DNA from: Pontibacter qinzhouensis
GTDB taxonomy: Bacteria; Bacteroidota; Bacteroidia; Cytophagales; Hymenobacteraceae
Assembly (NCBI RefSeq): GCF_008017455.1
Contig: NZ_VRTY01000023.1
Location: 1-64,000, forward strand
Reading direction: 5' to 3'
DNA: 64,000 nt
Both the position numbers and the translations under genes were made by a program. How positions within the stretch are numbered: the first letter of the stretch is position 1; the number at the start of each line of letters is the position of its first letter. Shown in pieces: positions 59,822-64,000 of the stretch. The notes under the pieces were generated by a model that had not been told where the DNA came from, did no database searches, and worked only from the letters and a program-made list of their open reading frames with translations.

Positions 59822-59857
59822 AAGGCAGTTGTGCAGGTCGCACAGCTGCCTTTTTTT
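59822..59857 (+). terminator. intrinsic terminator upstream of yebC
   Basis: A 13-bp stem, AAGGCAGTTGTGC with GCACAGCTGCCTT (one G-T pair), around a five-base loop, followed by seven T. It implies that a transcript ends here before yebC begins. Confidence 0.92.
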
Positions 59858-59929
59858 ATGCCCTTACCTGAAAAATGTTTATTTCGTTTTTCGTACAGAT
59901 TTTCCACCTGAAACAAAAGAAGTGCATTT

Positions 59930-60679
59930 ATGTCAGGACATAGTAAATGGTCGAAGATAAAACGTCAGAAAGGAGCTACAGACGCTAAGCGCTCCAAAAT
60001 TTTTACCAGGCTGATAAAAGAAATTACCGTAGCCGTAAAAGAGGGCGGGCCTGACCCGGCTGGCAACCCCCGCCTGCGCCTAGCGATACAGACGAGCAAG
60101 GCCGCCAACATGCCCAAAGACAATATAGAGCGCGCCATAAAAAAAGGAGAAGGCACAGAAGGGCAGTATACTGAAGTGAGTTACGAAGGATATGCCTCTA
60201 ACGGAGTGGCCGTGTTTGTAGAGTGCTTAACCGATAATATTAACCGCACGGTGCAGAACGTACGCACCATCTTCAATAGGAACAACGGCAGCCTGGGTAC
60301 CAACGGTTCCCTCGAATTTATTTTTGATAGAAAAGGTGTGTTTGTGATCCGAAAAGGGGAGGAGCCGCTAGAGGAGGACGACCTGACGCTGGAACTGATC
60401 GATGCCGGTGCCGATGAGGTGATTTTTGAGGAGGAATATATTACGGTGTATTGCGCCATGGAAGACTTCGGCTCGTTGCAAAAGAAGGTGGAAGAGCTGC
60501 ACCTGGAGCTCGAAACGGCAGAGCTGGAGCGCATACCCCACACCACTGTAACGGTGCACGACCTGGAGGCGCTCCGAAAAATACTCAAATTTATAAATGC
60601 CCTGGAAGACGATGACGACGTGCAGAAAATGTACCACAACCTGGAGCTGAATGAGGAGCTGATAGAGCAGCTAGGCTGA
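59930..60679 (+). CDS. YebC/PmpR family protein
   Basis: A 249-residue cytosolic protein of the YebC/TACO1 family. It opens MSGHSKWSKIKRQKGATDAKR, the nearly invariant family start, followed by three domains; YEGYASNGVAVFVECLTDNINRT and TNGSLEFIFDRKGVF are conserved blocks. Members were described as transcriptional regulators and more recently as translation factors that relieve ribosome stalling on proline runs. It is monocistronic here. The terminator 73 bp upstream belongs to a separate short transcript or to a leader. Confidence 0.95.
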   Translation: MSGHSKWSKIKRQKGATDAKRSKIFTRLIKEITVAVKEGGPDPAGNPRLRLAIQTSKAANMPKDNIERAIKKGEGTEGQYTEVSYEGYASNGVAVFVECLTDNINRTVQNVRTIFNRNNGSLGTNGSLEFIFDRKGVFVIRKGEEPLEEDDLTLELIDAGADEVIFEEEYITVYCAMEDFGSLQKKVEELHLELETAELERIPHTTVTVHDLEALRKILKFINALEDDDDVQKMYHNLELNEELIEQLG

Positions 60680-60754
60680 TAGCCCGGTGCTGCCTTGAAT
60701 GGTTTGAGAAGTACCTGCAACTGCTCGTTAACAGCCTGTAAGAAAGATAGTTTG

Positions 60755-60811
60755 CCCTTGACCCATTTTGGTGCTATACCCCTTCAGAAGACCTTTTTCA
60801 TTAGAATAATT
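60755..60811 (-). repeat. dispersed hairpin repeat (DHR), reverse copy
   Basis: From CCCTTGACCC to TTAGAATAATT. The inner stem strand reads GTCTTC, so pairing is partly lost. Confidence 0.84.
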
Positions 60812-60965
60812 TGCCCAAAGCCGCAAATGGCCAACGGTTAGAAACCAGCGATGCAATGGGCTTACTTGGTGCTGCTGCTACTGCTGGAGATAAGGATTTG
60901 CAATAACCATTTCCATAATATATCGGTAAAAACAGTATTCTTCAATCGGGTTACATCAGAAAAAT

Positions 60966-61640
60966 ATGGAAGTAGACAGATTAGGTGATATAATAAATGG
61001 CTTGGAACAGAAGTCAATTACCAAACAAGCCATATATCGAAATACAAAACAAACATTTGATCGGCTAAAGCTGATTTCGGTAGATGTGGTAGAGGAGCTG
61101 ACGGAACGAATTACCAGGCAAAATGCTGAAGTTGTAATTGAATATAAAGAGATTAGTGCGCATGAGTTTCATATTAAATTTTCTGGCGATCTGCTCGTGT
61201 TTGTGATGCACTCCAACATCATTACCTTTCCCGACGATTATGAGATCATGCGGAATAAGTATGTGGATAAAGACTTCAGGCGCAGGTTTTTTGGGCATAT
61301 TATGGCCTATAACTTTATGGCCGACACACTAAAATATAACAGGCTCGATGACCCCGGCTACCTGATCGGGAGGATGCTGGTCAACATCGAGAATCATTTT
61401 ATGATAGAGGGTGTGAAGCAGATGGACCTGTCGTATGACCATATTGCAAAAAACCGAATTACAGACAAAGTGCTCCGTATAATTGTGGAAAGCGCCATTA
61501 TTGCCTCTATCAACAACGACCTGATGGGCCAGCCAGTAAGCGACATCGAGAAAATTACCTATAAACATAAACTGGAGAACCTGCACCTGTCGCGCACGAG
61601 CAAAGTCGGATTTATAATGAACCATGAACTAACGCATTAA
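60966..61640 (+). CDS. conserved-looking cytosolic protein of unknown function
   Basis: A 224-residue protein without signal peptide or membrane helix. It is rich in charged residues and isoleucine, starting MEVDRLGDIINGLEQKSI. The central part has a likely beta-sheet (VVIEYKEISAHEFHIKFSGD, LLVFVMHSNIITFPDD) followed by helices (RRRFFGHIMAYNFMADTLKY). It ends SKVGFIMNHELTH. I do not recognise a family. Codon use is like that of neighbouring genes, so it appears native. It is alone, between a DHR copy and a short tandem repeat. Confidence 0.7.
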   Translation: MEVDRLGDIINGLEQKSITKQAIYRNTKQTFDRLKLISVDVVEELTERITRQNAEVVIEYKEISAHEFHIKFSGDLLVFVMHSNIITFPDDYEIMRNKYVDKDFRRRFFGHIMAYNFMADTLKYNRLDDPGYLIGRMLVNIENHFMIEGVKQMDLSYDHIAKNRITDKVLRIIVESAIIASINNDLMGQPVSDIEKITYKHKLENLHLSRTSKVGFIMNHELTH

Positions 61641-61654
61641 TGCAATTTTGGGGA

Positions 61655-61710
61655 TTTGATGATTTGAATTTGATGATTTGAATTTGATGATTTGAATTTG
61701 ATGATTTGAA
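61655..61710. repeat. tandem repeat, four units of 14 bp
   Basis: Four exact copies of TTTGATGATTTGAA, 15 bp after the stop codon of the unknown gene. Perfect identity suggests slippage and possible length variation between strains. Confidence 0.95.
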
Positions 61711-61798
61711 GATGATAATAAACGTCGCTTCAATCGGTATTGAACTGCAGGTGTGTAAGTTTTTCAATGATTTTTGCTTCAAATTCTGCTAAAACGAG

Positions 61799-61851
61799 CC
61801 GGCAGGTAAAGGCAGTGCAGCACAATGAGTGCCTCTGCCTTTACCTGCCGG
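61799..61851. terminator. bidirectional terminator
   Basis: A perfect 16-bp stem, CCGGCAGGTAAAGGCA and complement, around a 21-base loop that itself can pair (GTGC). It lies between the convergent unknown gene and the ABC-F gene. Confidence 0.9.
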
Positions 61852-61877
61852 TTTAACTTGTTAAGAGTGCTAAGGAG

Positions 61878-63761
61878 TTATACTAGCTCCGACAGCTCCA
61901 GCCATCGGAATTCTTTTTCCTCCAGCTGCTCGTTTATTTTCTCCAACTCGGTGGCCCAGCTGCTCAGTTGTTCGTGGTCGGTGGTGGAGCCGCCATTCAT
62001 CAGGCCTATTATTTCCGTTTTGCGGGCTTCGAGGTTCGCTATTTCTTTCTCCAGCTTCTCGTACTCTTTTTTCTCATTAAAAGTAGCCTTGCGCTTGTCG
62101 GGGGCAGGAGCCTGTGCTTTAACAGGTTCTGCAGGTGCGGCCACAGGCGCTGGTTTTGGTGCTGGTTCCTGGGTCTCCTGGTCTTTTAGCCACTCGCGGT
62201 AATCGGTGTAGTTGCCCGGGAAGTTCCTGATCTGGCCTTCGCCCTCAAACACGAACAGGTGCTCCACCAGTCTATCCATAAAATAACGGTCGTGCGACAC
62301 AATTAGCATGCAGCCTCCAAAGTTCAGCAGAAAGTCTTCCAGAATATTGAGCGTGATAATGTCGAGGTCATTGGTCGGCTCATCCAGAATCAGGAAGTTC
62401 GGGTTCTGGATGAGCACGCGCAAGAGCTGGAGTCGCCGTTTTTCGCCACCGCTCAGCTTGCTTACAAACGTATACTGCTGGGGCGGAGCGAACTGGAAGT
62501 GCTGCAGAAACTGACTGGCAGTTATGACCTCGCCATTTGCCATTTCCACTACTTCTGCAATGTCTTTTACAATATCTATTACGCGCTGGTCTTCTTTAAA
62601 CGTAAGCTCGTTTTGGGTGTAGTAACCGAAAACAGTTGTCTGGCCGGCATCTATGGTGCCGCTGTCGGGTAACAGTTTGCCCGTGAGCATGTTCAGGAAC
62701 GTAGATTTGCCGGCACCGTTGGGGCCAACCACGCCAATACGGTCTTTCTTCTTAAAAACATAAGAAAACTCGTCTACAATTACTTTGTCGCCAAAACTTT
62801 TCGAGATGTGGTCTACCTCTATAATCTTGCCGCCCTGGCGCGTGGTCTTTACCGAAAGCTCCAGTTGCGGGCCCGCTACTTTTTTGGCAGCTTTCTCTTT
62901 AAGTTCTTCAAAGGCATCAACGCGGTATTTCGCTTTTGTTCCACGTGCTTTTGGCTGCCGGCGAATCCAGTCGAGTTCTTTGCGCATCAGGTTGCGGGCC
63001 TTTTCGGTTTCGGCTGCGGAAGCCTCCTCACGTTCGGCTTTTTTCTCTACAAAATAGCTGTAGTTGCCTTTGTAGCTGTAGAGGCTGCCACCATCGAGTT
63101 CTGCCACTTCGTTTGCCACTTTGTCCAGAAAGTAGCGGTCGTGGGTTACCATCAGCAGGGTAGTGTTTTGGGTAGAGAGCAGGTTCTCGAGCCACTCAAT
63201 GGTGTCGAGGTCGAGGTGGTTGGTTGGTTCGTCGAGTATAAGCAGGTCGGGCTCCTCTATAAGTACGCGCGCCATGGCTACGCGCTTGCGTTGCCCACCC
63301 GAAAGCGACTTAATATATTGGTCGAGGTTGTTGATGCCTAGTTTCGACAGAATCTGCTTTACCCGCACTTCAAAATCCCAGGCCTGGAGCTCGTCCATAC
63401 TCTCCATTAGCTTTTGCATGGTGTTGGCGCTAGTGTCGGGGTTGGCAATAGCTGCTTCGTAGTCTCTTATCACATCGAGTACATCGCTCTGCCCCGAAAA
63501 TATGGATTGCTGCACCGTTAGCTCCTCGTTAAACTCAGGGTTCTGGCCCAGGTAACTTACGGTTATGCCTTTGCGGGTGCTCACGTTGCCCTCATCAGGA
63601 GGTAGTTTGCCTGCCAAAATGTTAAGCAAAGTGGTTTTGCCCGAGCCATTTACGCCTACCAGGGCAATGCGCTGGCCCTGGTTTATGCCAAAGTTCTGAT
63701 TTTTGAACAACCAGCGGTCGCCAAAGCTTTTAGAGAGGTTTTCTGCAGATAAATAATTCAT
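61878..63761 (-). CDS. ABC-F family ATPase (Uup/EttA-like)
   Basis: A cytosolic protein of 627 residues with two ABC domains and no membrane part. Walker A motifs are GVNGSGKTT (36-44) and GPNGAGKST; signature motifs are LSGGQRKRVAMARVL and LSGGEKRRLQLLRVL; both Walker B motifs read LLILDEPTNHLD and FLILDEPTNDLD. A linker with basic helices (about 240-300) fits the ribosomal tRNA-interaction motif. The C-terminal 100 residues contain a Pro/Ala-rich hinge and a coiled coil (KKEYEKLEKEIANLEARK), as in Uup. Such proteins act on the ribosome; some give antibiotic resistance, but this one looks like the housekeeping type. Confidence 0.93.
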   Translation of the reverse strand: MNYLSAENLSKSFGDRWLFKNQNFGINQGQRIALVGVNGSGKTTLLNILAGKLPPDEGNVSTRKGITVSYLGQNPEFNEELTVQQSIFSGQSDVLDVIRDYEAAIANPDTSANTMQKLMESMDELQAWDFEVRVKQILSKLGINNLDQYIKSLSGGQRKRVAMARVLIEEPDLLILDEPTNHLDLDTIEWLENLLSTQNTTLLMVTHDRYFLDKVANEVAELDGGSLYSYKGNYSYFVEKKAEREEASAAETEKARNLMRKELDWIRRQPKARGTKAKYRVDAFEELKEKAAKKVAGPQLELSVKTTRQGGKIIEVDHISKSFGDKVIVDEFSYVFKKKDRIGVVGPNGAGKSTFLNMLTGKLLPDSGTIDAGQTTVFGYYTQNELTFKEDQRVIDIVKDIAEVVEMANGEVITASQFLQHFQFAPPQQYTFVSKLSGGEKRRLQLLRVLIQNPNFLILDEPTNDLDIITLNILEDFLLNFGGCMLIVSHDRYFMDRLVEHLFVFEGEGQIRNFPGNYTDYREWLKDQETQEPAPKPAPVAAPAEPVKAQAPAPDKRKATFNEKKEYEKLEKEIANLEARKTEIIGLMNGGSTTDHEQLSSWATELEKINEQLEEKEFRWLELSELV

Positions 63762-63803
63762 GTTGCAAATTTACGTATTTCTGTGGTTAGGGGCCTATAA
63801 ATT

Positions 63804-63836
63804 AAAAGCAGGCTGATGCTACATCAGCCTGCTTTT
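63804..63836. terminator. strong bidirectional terminator
   Basis: A perfect 15-bp stem, AAAAGCAGGCTGATG and complement, with the three-base loop CTA. It separates the ABC-F gene from the next minus-strand gene, which ends 25 bp further right. Confidence 0.92.
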
Positions 63837-63860
63837 ATTTTATAGGATCTGTTACAACGA

Positions 63861-64000
63861 CTATCTTAGTGGGTCGTCGTGCACATTATGGGAGCGGAAT
63901 GCCCTGCTTGGCACCCGGTGAGTTGTTAACGATGCTAAAATAGAGAACACACCAAATATGACGTGCGGTGTGTACACATGGTCTGCAAAACCAAATAACC
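63861..64000 (-). CDS. C-terminal end of a membrane protein (partial)
   Basis: On the minus strand a frame enters from the right edge and ends with a TAG at 63861-63863. The visible 45 residues contain HVIFGVFSILASLTTHRVP (a short hydrophobic stretch) and end RSHNVHDDPLR. The terminator placed 25 bp after the stop supports a real gene end. The family cannot be named from this piece. Confidence 0.5.
   Translation of the reverse strand, partial: LFGFADHVYTPHVIFGVFSILASLTTHRVPSRAFRSHNVHDDPLR

Larger units (their letters stand above)
59195..59929. other. 735-bp intergenic region with a possible small transcript
   Basis: Divergent region between the helicase and yebC genes. Most of it shows no structure. 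Its right part has a 28-codon ORF (59707) followed by a well-formed terminator (59822), so a short transcript is likely. Confidence 0.6.

Overview
The window reads as chromosomal DNA of a Bacteroidota organism. Order Cytophagales, near Pontibacter/Hymenobacteraceae, is my best guess, inferred from family content and not from a search. Supporting signs are two CarboxypepD_reg/TonB-dependent receptors, an outer-membrane beta-barrel (OMP_b-brl_3 type) receptor, DUF4249 and MG2-type partner proteins, fused DAHP synthase/chorismate mutase enzymes, a nuoH-N block, frequent TTG starts, no consistent Shine-Dalgarno spacing, and promoters of the TTTG...TAnnTTTG kind. I see no phage, integrase, transposase, rRNA, tRNA or CRISPR array. 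Almost everything is housekeeping; the interest lies in leaders and intergenic DNA.

Layout. 1-2980: two DUF4199 membrane proteins and two glycosyltransferases. 3398-10655: a surface-uptake locus (secreted protein, TonB receptor with STN domain, DUF4249 lipoprotein, MG2/plug-like protein). 10935-18739: cupin, small membrane and barrel proteins, purB, a peptidoglycan glycosyltransferase, an SBF-like transporter and a DUF3817 protein. 19125-24173: aromatic amino acid biosynthesis on the minus strand, as two units (pheA-aminotransferase-DAHPS/CM, and a second DAHPS/CM), each preceded by an attenuator-like leader. 24310-34334: TerC, polyprenol-phosphate mannose synthase, a HAD phosphatase, a 56-residue lipoprotein, arginine decarboxylase divergent from an arginase-family enzyme, argS, glutathione peroxidase, menA and a DUF4304 protein. 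34548-44596: nuoH, I, J, K, L, M, N, interrupted by a lipoprotein gene and several inverted-repeat spacers. 44604-49476: purF and an isc-type Fe-S operon. 49593-64000: methylmalonyl-CoA epimerase, two outer-membrane receptors, pncA, a DEAD-box helicase, yebC, an unknown protein, an ABC-F ATPase and the end of a further gene.

Main observations. (1) The pheA operon is preceded by a 17-codon leader ORF with seven Phe/Tyr codons in a run of eight, a terminator just before pheA, and a GGGGCT antiterminator strand sitting on the leader stop codon. This is a complete translational attenuator. The second DAHPS/CM gene has a paralogous leader. (2) A dispersed element of about 57 bp (labelled DHR here) occurs about 21 times, almost always between genes, in both orientations, with covarying bases in its stem. 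(3) Separate low-complexity inverted repeats fill spacers inside operons (nuoH-I, nuoI-J, iscS-iscU). (4) A 240-bp direct repeat flanks one TonB receptor gene, and a REP-like palindrome pair lies beside it.
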